DNA from: Candidatus Methanoplasma sp.
GTDB lineage: Archaea > Thermoplasmatota > Thermoplasmata > Methanomassiliicoccales > Methanomethylophilaceae
DNA: 25,034 nt
Assembly (NCBI GenBank): GCA_031283015.1
Contig: JAITCQ010000065.1
Coordinates: 1 to 25,034 of the forward strand
Direction: 5' to 3'
Positions 14,876 to 21,165 of the stretch are shown piece after piece. The notes beneath the pieces are model-generated. The model did no database searches, was not told the origin of the DNA, and saw nothing but the letters and a program-made list of their open reading frames with translations. The position numbers and the translations under genes were made by a program. The number at the start of each line of letters is the position of its first letter. The stretch's first letter is position 1.

Positions 14876-16396
14876 TCACAGGACGACGGCCGCGATCACC
14901 AGTATCAGCAGGAATATCATTACCATGGAGAGGGCGCTGGTTATGCCTGATGTAAGGTTCTCCCTTCTCTTCTCGTCCTTCATGCCGAGCTTTTCCAGCA
15001 ACGCGCTGAGGCCCCCTTGGAAAATGAATCCGCCGTCGAAGGGGTACGCAGGGATGGCGTTCGACACTCCGAGCATTATGTTCAGCCAGAATATCCAGTA
15101 GAGTATGCTTATGAGTATCCAGAATACGCCGTCAAGCGGGACGTCATACCACCAGTGGACGCTTGCGGGTATCGGGGAGGAACCCTTGAACGGGCCGCTG
15201 ATGTAGGTCATCATCGACTGTGCGGCGTCCGTGACGGATTCGGCGCCGTATACGGGATTCCTCCCCTGGTCCAGCATTATGTTCGGCGTGGTGAAGCTCA
15301 TTCCCGACGTGGAGGACCCGATCCCGAGGTACCCTATACCCCCGTTGTTCCCGAGCTTAAGCGGCACCGTAAACTCGGTCTCGTCGGTCCTCATGCATTT
15401 TATCGTCACTTCGTCGCCGGGTTTCGTTTTCTCCCTCATATATGATAGGAATTCGAAATAGCCGTAGATCGGGTTCCCGTCTATCGATACGACGAACGTC
15501 TTCTCTTCGAGGCCCTCTTTTTCGGCCGGACTTCCCGGTGACACCCTCTCGATGAAAAGTCCCCATTGAACGAACCCGCTGCCGGGGCCGTCCTGTGTCA
15601 GATAGGCGACCTCCACCTTCTCGCCGGGATTCCATGAGTATGTCTGTTCCCAGCTCCCGGAATAAACATAAGGTTCCCCGCCCACAAGCTCTATGATGAC
15701 CCCGTTCGGTATCTCGCCGTCCGCAGGGGAGCCGGGCGTTATCTGATAGACGGCGGGGTTGTCGCCGTGGTCGGACGAGACGTTCCCCAGCATCAGAATG
15801 GCAAAGACAAAGAATGCCGCGCCGGCGGTGATGAAATTCGCTGTTATTCCTGCAGAGAAGAGATCTAGTTTCGCTCTTCTCGAACTTTTCGCTATGTCAG
15901 CCTCGTTCGGTTCCACGAAGGCGCCCAGCGGGACGACGCCGTACAGCACTCCGGTGGCATCCACCCGCATGTCGTTCGCCCTCGTCTGCATACCGTGCGC
16001 GAGCTCGTGGACGATCATCGCCACTATCAGCCCCAATACTCCGTACCAGAAAGGAAGAAGGGGGTTGAGTCCCGGTATTGCCAAGGCATATTCTACCCCC
16101 ACACCGGAGGACGATAGGCTGGAAGACAGGTTCATCAGCCCCACCGCGATGATGAGGATGATGAACGCCATAAGGAATATCGATACCACTATCGAAAAAA
16201 CGCCGAAGAACCTCCAGAACCGCCTGTAACGGGACAACCGATCCATCAGTTCGGTCCCGTATCTCGTTTTTATCATGACCGCCGGACCGTATTTCACCAG
16301 ACCGTATCCCGCCGCTTTGGGGGATCTCCGGACCCATATGTAGAACGGGACGTAGAAGATCGTAAGTATAAGCAGGATAAGGTATGTCAGTTCCAC
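14876..16396 (-). CDS. Site-2 protease family (M50) membrane metalloprotease with PDZ region
   Basis: A 506-residue intramembrane zinc protease. An N-terminal helix (~1-22) and a second at ~62-88 precede the catalytic helix with HELAH (H130, E131, H134). The third zinc ligand is the Asp of NAIPAYPFDGG (D454). Between them, residues ~225-350 form an extracytoplasmic PDZ-like region with VSPGSPAEKEGLEEKTFVVSIDG. Such proteases cut membrane-bound regulators or clear signal peptides; the target here is unknown. The start is a GTG at 16396, with GGGAG 7 bases upstream and a TATA box (minus-strand CCTTTTTATAAG, 16432-16443) giving a short leader. It follows mptE by 48 bases but appears to have its own promoter. 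Confidence 0.9.
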   Translation of the reverse strand: MELTYLILLILTIFYVPFYIWVRRSPKAAGYGLVKYGPAVMIKTRYGTELMDRLSRYRRFWRFFGVFSIVVSIFLMAFIILIIAVGLMNLSSSLSSSGVGVEYALAIPGLNPLLPFWYGVLGLIVAMIVHELAHGMQTRANDMRVDATGVLYGVVPLGAFVEPNEADIAKSSRRAKLDLFSAGITANFITAGAAFFVFAILMLGNVSSDHGDNPAVYQITPGSPADGEIPNGVIIELVGGEPYVYSGSWEQTYSWNPGEKVEVAYLTQDGPGSGFVQWGLFIERVSPGSPAEKEGLEEKTFVVSIDGNPIYGYFEFLSYMREKTKPGDEVTIKCMRTDETEFTVPLKLGNNGGIGYLGIGSSTSGMSFTTPNIMLDQGRNPVYGAESVTDAAQSMMTYISGPFKGSSPIPASVHWWYDVPLDGVFWILISILYWIFWLNIMLGVSNAIPAYPFDGGFIFQGGLSALLEKLGMKDEKRRENLTSGITSALSMVMIFLLILVIAAVVL

Positions 16397-16431
16397 GTCG
16401 TTGCTCCCAATGTTAACCGTATTAACCTTTT

Positions 16432-16443
16432 CTTATAAAAAGG
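16432..16443 (-). promoter_or_regulatory. TATA box for the site-2 protease gene
   Basis: On the minus strand this reads CCTTTTTATAAG. It lies immediately after the mptE stop. The expected start near 16412 leaves a leader of about 16 bases with GGGAG. Confidence 0.55.
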
Positions 16444-16444
16444 G

Positions 16445-17113
16445 TCAACGGGGCATCTCGACGGATGTCCCGGGCCTGCCGCAGCCGAAGATTATCTTCT
16501 CCGCCCACCGCAGTTTCATGGCCTTTATCTTCGGATCCGACCCTTCTTTTATTGACGGCGTGCTGAAATCGAACCCCAGGAGAAGGATGTCCTCCGCCCC
16601 GAAATGTCTCGCGATGCACACCGCGCGGTCGCCGTCGGTGAACCCTCCGTAGTTTGACACCAGGTTGTCCGGTCTTGACTGAGTGGTAAGGATCACGGGA
16701 CCGGTGAACTCCTTCGCATATCTCTGTATAAGATGGGAGTTGTCGCCGTGGGCGTGGATGAACGTCACCGCGCCCCTTCTGCTGGCGTCGATCTGCGGCC
16801 CGATCTCGCCGTCGAGGTCGGTCACTACGATATGCGGAGTTATCCCCATCCTTTCCAGCGCCCCGGCGGAGGCTCCGGACGCTATGAGCGTGCCCCGTGG
16901 AGAAACCTTTTTCATATCATCTTCCAAACCGCCGCCGCACCCGAAGACGGTGGCATCCCTCCGCATCACAACATCGTCGTCCGATATCAGGTCCGCGTTC
17001 ACCATGACCGCTTTGAGCAGACGCGCCGAATTCTCGTCCGACGACCTGTCGTACCCGAATTCTTCGAGTATCTTTTCGTATATCGGCTTCCAATCCTCAG
17101 GCGACATCCGCAT
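16445..17113 (-). CDS. mptE: 6-hydroxymethyl-7,8-dihydropterin pyrophosphokinase MptE (DUF115)
   Basis: A 222-residue archaeal pterin enzyme. It transfers pyrophosphate from ATP to 6-hydroxymethyl-dihydropterin, preparing it for coupling to the aminobenzoate moiety in tetrahydromethanopterin or folate-type synthesis. It is unrelated to bacterial FolK. Family blocks visible are ATVFGCGGGLEDD, IASGASAGALERMGITPHIVVTDLDGE (acidic metal site), FIHAHGDNSHLI, GGFTDGDRAVCIARHFGAEDILLLGFDFS and the closing KLRWAEKIIFG. The ATG at 17113 overlaps the end of the DUF373 gene by 17 bases; an ATG at 17107 is a possible alternative. The overlap suggests co-translation with the DUF373 protein. Confidence 0.9.
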   Translation of the reverse strand: MRMSPEDWKPIYEKILEEFGYDRSSDENSARLLKAVMVNADLISDDDVVMRRDATVFGCGGGLEDDMKKVSPRGTLIASGASAGALERMGITPHIVVTDLDGEIGPQIDASRRGAVTFIHAHGDNSHLIQRYAKEFTGPVILTTQSRPDNLVSNYGGFTDGDRAVCIARHFGAEDILLLGFDFSTPSIKEGSDPKIKAMKLRWAEKIIFGCGRPGTSVEMPR

Positions 17114-18236
17114 CCGCGTCCTTTGTGCTCTCGGCGCTTTCGATGGCGTCCTTCATATGGCGCTGAAGCACCGCGGATATTAGGGCGAGGGCGATGCCGG
17201 CTATGAGTTCCATCGCGAACACGGCATTGTTCTTCATTCCCATGTCGAAATATGCCAAAAGGATGTCCAGCGCTCCCGTCGCTATCAGCCCTATCGCGAC
17301 CACGTTTATGCTTCCGATGATGAAACTGAGCTTTATCCTGTGCGTCGAGATGTACATATCCACCAGGTCGCCGATCTGATAGATGAGGAGGGCGAATATC
17401 ATCAGCCAAAGAGCGTTGGAAATGAACCACAGCGCCCCTTGCAGGAAAGACGGTATGTATAGCTCGCCGAGTGAAAGATATCCGACGATCAGGCCCACCA
17501 GCACAAAGAGCAAGGAGATCAGGACGAAGGTCACGGTCACGCTGCCGCTCTTTATTCTGGATGCCCACTTTGTGCTCCACGCCGACACCCATTCTGAAGT
17601 GTTGTACCCGTAGAGGATTATGAATATGCCTATGAGAAGGGTGACGAGCGGGGTCGTGATGCTTGAAATGGAGCTGTCGCCGTTCATATAGGCCATGAGC
17701 GGCATTATGATGAACACCATCGATATGAGGACAATTATCCAGCCCAGCGGGGCAAGGAATCTCTTTCTTTTCCCGGGGTCCTCCAATATCTTGGAGATGA
17801 TGTAGACCGTGCCTTCCAGGCCGGGAGCTTGTTTCACATACACCTTTTTGACGGAATCTATCGGTATTCTTGACGATATTATCGGATATACGTACTCGTC
17901 CTCCGCCCCATCCCCCACCAGTATGACCCTGTCGGGGGAGACCTCTTTTAGCACTTCTTCGAGTTCGTCCACGATTGCGGCGTCCGATCTGTAGCCCACT
18001 TTCTCGTTACCGCCGATGAGCGCGACCTCGACCTCTGTGTTCCCCTCCGACCTTATCTCTCTGTAGATGTTGATCGCGGCGTAAAGGGCATTGATGTCGG
18101 AGTCTTCTGGGTCGGCTATGCCCAGCGCCATTGCGGCGACCGAACACTCTTCCACGCCTATGACCGGCGTTTCAATATTGCCTTTGACGCCGAAGTCGTC
18201 ATCTCTGTCCACAACGAGGACCAAAGTCTTCTTCAT
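17097..18236 (-). CDS. DUF373 family archaeal membrane protein
   Basis: A 379-residue protein of the archaea-specific DUF373 family, function unknown. The N-terminal ~150 residues are soluble and Rossmann-like, beginning with KTLVLVVDRDDDFGVKGNIETP and containing ALIGGNEKVGYRSDAAI and DRVILVGDGAEDEYVYPIISSRIPIDSVKKVYVKQ, the family hallmark. From ~160 onward there are six or seven membrane helices, ending in an Ala/Asp-rich tail. A TATA box 25 bases upstream implies a leaderless mRNA from the ATG at 18236. It is the first gene of the unit that includes mptE by overlap; whether it acts with mptE is not known. Confidence 0.9.
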   Translation of the reverse strand: MKKTLVLVVDRDDDFGVKGNIETPVIGVEECSVAAMALGIADPEDSDINALYAAINIYREIRSEGNTEVEVALIGGNEKVGYRSDAAIVDELEEVLKEVSPDRVILVGDGAEDEYVYPIISSRIPIDSVKKVYVKQAPGLEGTVYIISKILEDPGKRKRFLAPLGWIIVLISMVFIIMPLMAYMNGDSSISSITTPLVTLLIGIFIILYGYNTSEWVSAWSTKWASRIKSGSVTVTFVLISLLFVLVGLIVGYLSLGELYIPSFLQGALWFISNALWLMIFALLIYQIGDLVDMYISTHRIKLSFIIGSINVVAIGLIATGALDILLAYFDMGMKNNAVFAMELIAGIALALISAVLQRHMKDAIESAESTKDADADVA

Positions 18237-18256
18237 CGCTCACTGGATTGTTTCTT

Positions 18257-18265
18257 GAATATAAG
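18257..18265 (-). promoter_or_regulatory. TATA box for the DUF373/mptE unit (leaderless)
   Basis: On the minus strand this reads CTTATATTC, centred 25 bases before the ATG at 18236. Confidence 0.55.
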
Positions 18266-18313
18266 ATGATGCCGTGCAAATGGAGTTTTTTTCTGTCTTT
18301 TTGCAGAAAAGCC

Positions 18314-18323
18314 TGCATATAAC
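18314..18323 (+). promoter_or_regulatory. TATA-like element for the MBL-fold hydrolase
   Basis: TGCATATAAC would set a transcript start near 18344, leaving a leader of about 35 bases. No strong ribosome binding site is seen in it. Confidence 0.4.
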
Positions 18324-18378
18324 GCCTCGCGTCGCCCCGGAGGGGAAGTGTTTTCTATCTGCTGAGAGATTGCCCCAT

Positions 18379-19020
18379 ATGCGGATCAAATGGCACGGAC
18401 ATTCCTGTTTTGAAATCATCGGCTCAGAGAATTCGGTGATAATGGATCCCCACGACGGAAAATCCATCGGAATAAAACCTCCGATATCGAACGCGGGAAT
18501 AGTCCTCGTCTCGCACAGCCACTTCGACCACAACGCGGTGAGGATAATCAAGAACGACCATGTTCTGCTTTCCGGCGAGACCGGAAGACATGAGATCAAG
18601 GGGATGACGTTCGAGGGTCTCCCTTCACTCCATGATGAAAACGGCGGCGCCGTAAGAGGACCGAACACGATCTACAAGTTCGTTATGGACGGCATAACGA
18701 TCTGCCACTGCGGAGACCTGGGGGACATACCGTCCGAAGAGGTCGTCGAATCCCTGAAAAATGTGGATATAATCTTTGTTCCTACGGGGGAGGTCTACAC
18801 GCTCTCCATCCCTAAACTGAAAAACTTCCTCCGGACCATCGCCCCCAAGGTGGTGGTCCCGATGCATTACCGCGTGGGCGGACTCACCATCCCTCTTAAA
18901 ACGCTCGACGAATTCCTGGAGAACGTGTCATCGGATGCGATATTGTATGTGGGCAACGAAGTCGAACTGTCTTCCGACGACATCAGCGAGTTCACGGGCA
19001 TATGGGTCTTTGACAGATGA
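18379..19020 (+). CDS. MBL-fold metal-dependent hydrolase (UlaG/UPF0173-like)
   Basis: A 213-residue metallo-beta-lactamase-fold protein, of the short branch that starts with M-x-I-x-W-x-GHSCF-x-I. The dinuclear metal motif is HSHFDH (H46, H48, D50, H51). Further ligand blocks are the HCGDLGD segment and PMHYRVGGLTIPL near the C-terminus. The substrate is unknown; relatives include lactonases, phosphodiesterases and uncharacterised proteins. The frame is open upstream to 18274, but the homologous region begins at the ATG at 18379. The stop codon directly abuts the stop of eIF6 on the other strand, sharing the palindrome TGATCA without overlap. Confidence 0.85.
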   Translation: MRIKWHGHSCFEIIGSENSVIMDPHDGKSIGIKPPISNAGIVLVSHSHFDHNAVRIIKNDHVLLSGETGRHEIKGMTFEGLPSLHDENGGAVRGPNTIYKFVMDGITICHCGDLGDIPSEEVVESLKNVDIIFVPTGEVYTLSIPKLKNFLRTIAPKVVVPMHYRVGGLTIPLKTLDEFLENVSSDAILYVGNEVELSSDDISEFTGIWVFDR

Positions 19021-19680
19021 TCAGTAGAGGACCAGGCCGTCCTCGATCTTGCCCATTTCGATCGGCGTCGTCTCGTCGCCGACTAGCGCACCTTTTGAGT
19101 TGCATAATATACCCGCGCCGACCTGTTTGGAACCGTGGTTCACGGAACCTTTTTTCGCTTCCACGCCGAGGACGTCCTTTATAAGGGCGATGTCATTCTC
19201 GGTCGCGCTCACGTTGCAGACACACCCTTTGTTCGTCGCGACACACGCAGAACCAACGGTGCTGTAGCCGCCGATCGCGGACCTCACGACCTCCGTTCCC
19301 AGAGCGTCGGCGATCCTCCTCTCCGCCCCTTTGCTCAATTCCGGGCTGATGATCGCGCCGTTGTCGTTCGCCAAAATGTTGTTGCCGGCGGCGTTCACCT
19401 TGTCGGGAAGCACCGTCACCGATATCTTCCCTTTGATCCTTTCCAGCTCTGCCGTTTCGATCATCCCCGAAACGACCGCGCCGTTGGAATTCATCCTCAC
19501 GAGCGAACCGACGACAAAAGAACCGGAGATCGTGGTCAGGACGGTCTCCACACCCAGTATCGTCTCGATATCTCTGACGAAACCGGGTGCGGAGTTTGCC
19601 GCCACAAGCGCCAGACTCTCGTTGGCCGATGCATGAACCCCGATGTTCGAGGTGCCGCCGCAGCGGGAGAGTCTCATCAT
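19021..19680 (-). CDS. eif6: Translation initiation factor 6 (aIF6)
   Basis: A 219-residue archaeal aIF6, which binds the large ribosomal subunit and prevents premature joining with the small subunit. The pentein repeat fold shows as internally repeated segments such as GTSNIGVHASANESLALVA, GNNILANDNGAIISPELS, GSACVATNKGCVCNVSATE and AGILCNSKGALVGDETTPIE. Start choice is uncertain: the family begins with M-x-R-L, favouring ATG 19680 or 19677, while a GTG at 19689 overlaps the rpl31e stop as GTGA. The placement after rpl39e and rpl31e is the common archaeal order. Confidence 0.95.
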   Translation of the reverse strand: MMRLSRCGGTSNIGVHASANESLALVAANSAPGFVRDIETILGVETVLTTISGSFVVGSLVRMNSNGAVVSGMIETAELERIKGKISVTVLPDKVNAAGNNILANDNGAIISPELSKGAERRIADALGTEVVRSAIGGYSTVGSACVATNKGCVCNVSATENDIALIKDVLGVEAKKGSVNHGSKQVGAGILCNSKGALVGDETTPIEMGKIEDGLVLY

Positions 19681-19685
19681 CCCGC

Positions 19686-19949
19686 TCACTCTGCGAGCGA
19701 GACCTCGACAAGCCCGTCATCGAATTTGACGGCCTTGACGGTCACCTTTGACGGGGGGTTCCTTATCCCGTTCTCCCATATCCTTTCGTTGAGGGAGGCG
19801 TCTATCCAGACGTTGTCCTCATCTACTTTCATGTGCTGCATTATGTAGGCCCTGACCTCTTTTATCGCCCGGGCGGACCTCTTTGTGCGGGGGGCCTGCC
19901 TTGTCTTCCTGAGCGGTATGGTCATTATCCTTTCCATTTCGTCTGCCAT
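19686..19949 (-). CDS. rpl31e: Large ribosomal subunit protein eL31
   Basis: An 87-residue eL31. Family blocks are MTIPLRKTRQAPRTKRSARAI, VDEDNVWIDASLNERIWENG and the C-terminal VKAVKFDDGLVEV. It sits near the peptide exit tunnel of the large subunit. The ATG at 19949 is preferred over a GTG at 19982 because it lies 5 bases after the rpl39e stop with GGAG in front. It is the fourth gene of the rps19e operon. Confidence 0.95.
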   Translation of the reverse strand: MADEMERIMTIPLRKTRQAPRTKRSARAIKEVRAYIMQHMKVDEDNVWIDASLNERIWENGIRNPPSKVTVKAVKFDDGLVEVSLAE

Positions 19950-19954
19950 GTCCC

Positions 19955-20110
19955 TCACTCCTTCAGTTTGCTGGTGCGCCACGACCTTCTCTTAGGGTGG
20001 CGCAGGAACTGTCTGTTCGTTCTCATCATGACCCATGCGGGTACGCGGCGGTTCTGCTTAATCTTCTTGTTGAGCCTGCCCTTCATCGCAGGCGGTTTTG
20101 TGCTTGACAT
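19955..20110 (-). CDS. rpl39e: Large ribosomal subunit protein eL39
   Basis: A 51-residue, strongly basic eL39, found by translating the gap between rpl31e and the PDCD5 gene. It starts at ATG 20110 with AGGAG 6 bases upstream, lying over the last codons of the PDCD5 gene, and reads [20 protein letters not shown], then [20 protein letters not shown], then [11 protein letters not shown]. The P-x-W-V-M-M-R-T segment and RRSWR ending are the family hallmark. eL39 lines the exit tunnel. Length and order match other archaea. Confidence 0.95.
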   Translation of the reverse strand: MSSTKPPAMKGRLNKKIKQNRRVPAWVMMRTNRQFLRHPKRRSWRTSKLKE

Positions 20111-20112
20111 TA

Positions 20113-20442
20113 TTATCTCCTCTCGATTTTGATCTCCCTCTGCTGAGGCATGATCTTCTGTAGAATGTCTCTGAGCATGGCATCCGTAATGACGCTCTGC
20201 AGTCTTCCGCTCTGCGCGAGCTGGATCAGCTGCATCTCGACCATGTTGGCCTGTTCGGGGCTTGCGAGTTTTATATTGGCAAGCCTGTCCCTCGCCTCGG
20301 GCGTGAGTATCTGCCTGAGTATGGACTGTTTCTGCATCTCGAACTGCCTGGCCTTCTCTTCCTGAGCAGCCTGGTTAGACTGCTGGGCGTGGACCTCTTC
20401 CATCCTTTTCCTTCTGAGCGCTTCCAATTCGGGATCTTCCAT
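20113..20442 (-). CDS. PDCD5/TFAR19 family DNA-binding protein
   Basis: A 109-residue helical protein homologous to human PDCD5 and archaeal proteins of the same operon position. Blocks seen are [16 protein letters not shown], a Gln-rich helix ([15 protein letters not shown]), [20 protein letters not shown] and the C-terminal three-helix segment ending in [13 protein letters not shown]. It is annotated as DNA-binding in archaea, though the role is unclear. ATG 20442 is chosen because GAGGGTG lies 5 bases upstream; a GTG at 20457 overlaps the rps19e stop (GTGA) but adds an atypical N-terminus. Confidence 0.9.
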   Translation of the reverse strand: MEDPELEALRRKRMEEVHAQQSNQAAQEEKARQFEMQKQSILRQILTPEARDRLANIKLASPEQANMVEMQLIQLAQSGRLQSVITDAMLRDILQKIMPQQREIKIERR

Positions 20443-20453
20443 GCTGTACACCC

Positions 20454-20882
20454 TCACTTCTTTCCTTTGTCGAAGACCTCTTTTGCGGTGTTGTCAAGCA
20501 GCGACTGGCCCGCCGGGCTGATCATGCGACCCTGTTTGCTGGTGGGCAGGAGGTATCCCGCCGCCTCAAGCTGCATCATGCATTTCCTCGCGATGCTGCG
20601 GCTTCCTTTCACTGCTTTGTTCGGCATGGAGCCTTTGTCCGCGAATCCCCCGTACTCTGCGGCGAGTTTGGAGGACCCCATCGGCCCCTTCACATAGAGC
20701 TTCCTCAGTATGGATGCGGCTCTTGTATACCACCAATCCTCCTGTGACGGCGCTCTCTCAGTGTGCCTGCCTGTCTTCGCAAACTCAGCCCAGCCCGGAG
20801 GGGCGATCTTGTCGTTACCCTTCAGTTTCTCTGCGGTCCTGAGTATGAGTTCTTCGGCAGGAACATCATAGACTGTTACCAT
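20454..20882 (-). CDS. rps19e: Small ribosomal subunit protein eS19
   Basis: A 142-residue eS19, the first gene of the translation operon. Signatures are TVYDVPAEELI at the N-terminus, IAPPGWAEFAKTGRHTERAPSQEDWWYTRAASILRKLY, the basic GSRSIARKCMMQLEAAGYL and GRMISPAGQSLLD. ATG 20882 is chosen over 20888 because GAGGA lies at proper distance from 20882 and nearly touches 20888. A TATA box ~70 bases upstream gives a leader of about 40 bases. Confidence 0.95.
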   Translation of the reverse strand: MVTVYDVPAEELILRTAEKLKGNDKIAPPGWAEFAKTGRHTERAPSQEDWWYTRAASILRKLYVKGPMGSSKLAAEYGGFADKGSMPNKAVKGSRSIARKCMMQLEAAGYLLPTSKQGRMISPAGQSLLDNTAKEVFDKGKK

Positions 20883-20947
20883 ATTCATTCCTCATCTTTT
20901 GTCAGAAACAAGTTCCCGGCAATTACGGGGTTTGGTATAAGGGATGT

Positions 20948-20958
20948 TATATAAAAGC
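20948..20958 (-). promoter_or_regulatory. TATA box for the rps19e-pdcd5-rpl39e-rpl31e-eif6 operon
   Basis: On the minus strand this reads CTTTTATATAA, a near-ideal archaeal TATA box. Transcription should start near 20927, about 45 bases upstream of the rps19e start. Confidence 0.65.
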
Positions 20959-20989
20959 ATAGCTGATGAAATATAATGTAAAACCGACC

Positions 20990-21066
20990 CCGCACGTCCG
21001 GCCAGGCCCCCGTGCGGCCTGCGGGAGCAATTCCCGCCACGGCATGGAATTGAAGTTCATTCCATG
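20990..21066. repeat. Three consecutive perfect inverted repeats between rps19e and the DUF2207 gene
   Basis: Three stems follow one another: CCGCACG/CGTGCGG (20990-20996, 21011-21017), GCGGGA/TCCCGC (21021-21026, 21032-21037) and CATGGAAT/ATTCCATG (21043-21050, 21059-21066). On the minus strand they are followed by GGTCGGTTTTAC, a short U-tract. They may end the lemA/DUF2207 transcript or form a small RNA; a weak TATA-like TTCATATAC lies on the minus strand at ~21094-21102. The remaining bases up to 21165 show no gene I can support. Confidence 0.5.
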
Positions 21067-21165
21067 ATGTCCGTGAAGAAGAGTATTTGGTCAACGTATA
21101 TGAAGTATCGCATCCGCCGGTTCAGACCGCAGCAAAGGATATCTTTAGGATCTCACGGGAGGCGT

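Noticed and set aside
20962..20968. C-box-like TGATGA downstream of the rps19e TATA box
   Set aside because: No D box (CTGA) at suitable distance and no paired C'/D' boxes, so a C/D guide RNA is not supported.
20990..21066. Possible tRNA in the hairpin region
   Set aside because: A 5-bp stem with 7-base loop can be drawn (GCGGG...CCCGC), but position 33 is not T, and no acceptor stem or T-arm fits on either strand.
20885..21094. 69-codon minus-strand frame ahead of rps19e
   Set aside because: It runs through the strong TATA box and the hairpins, and its translation has no recognisable features.
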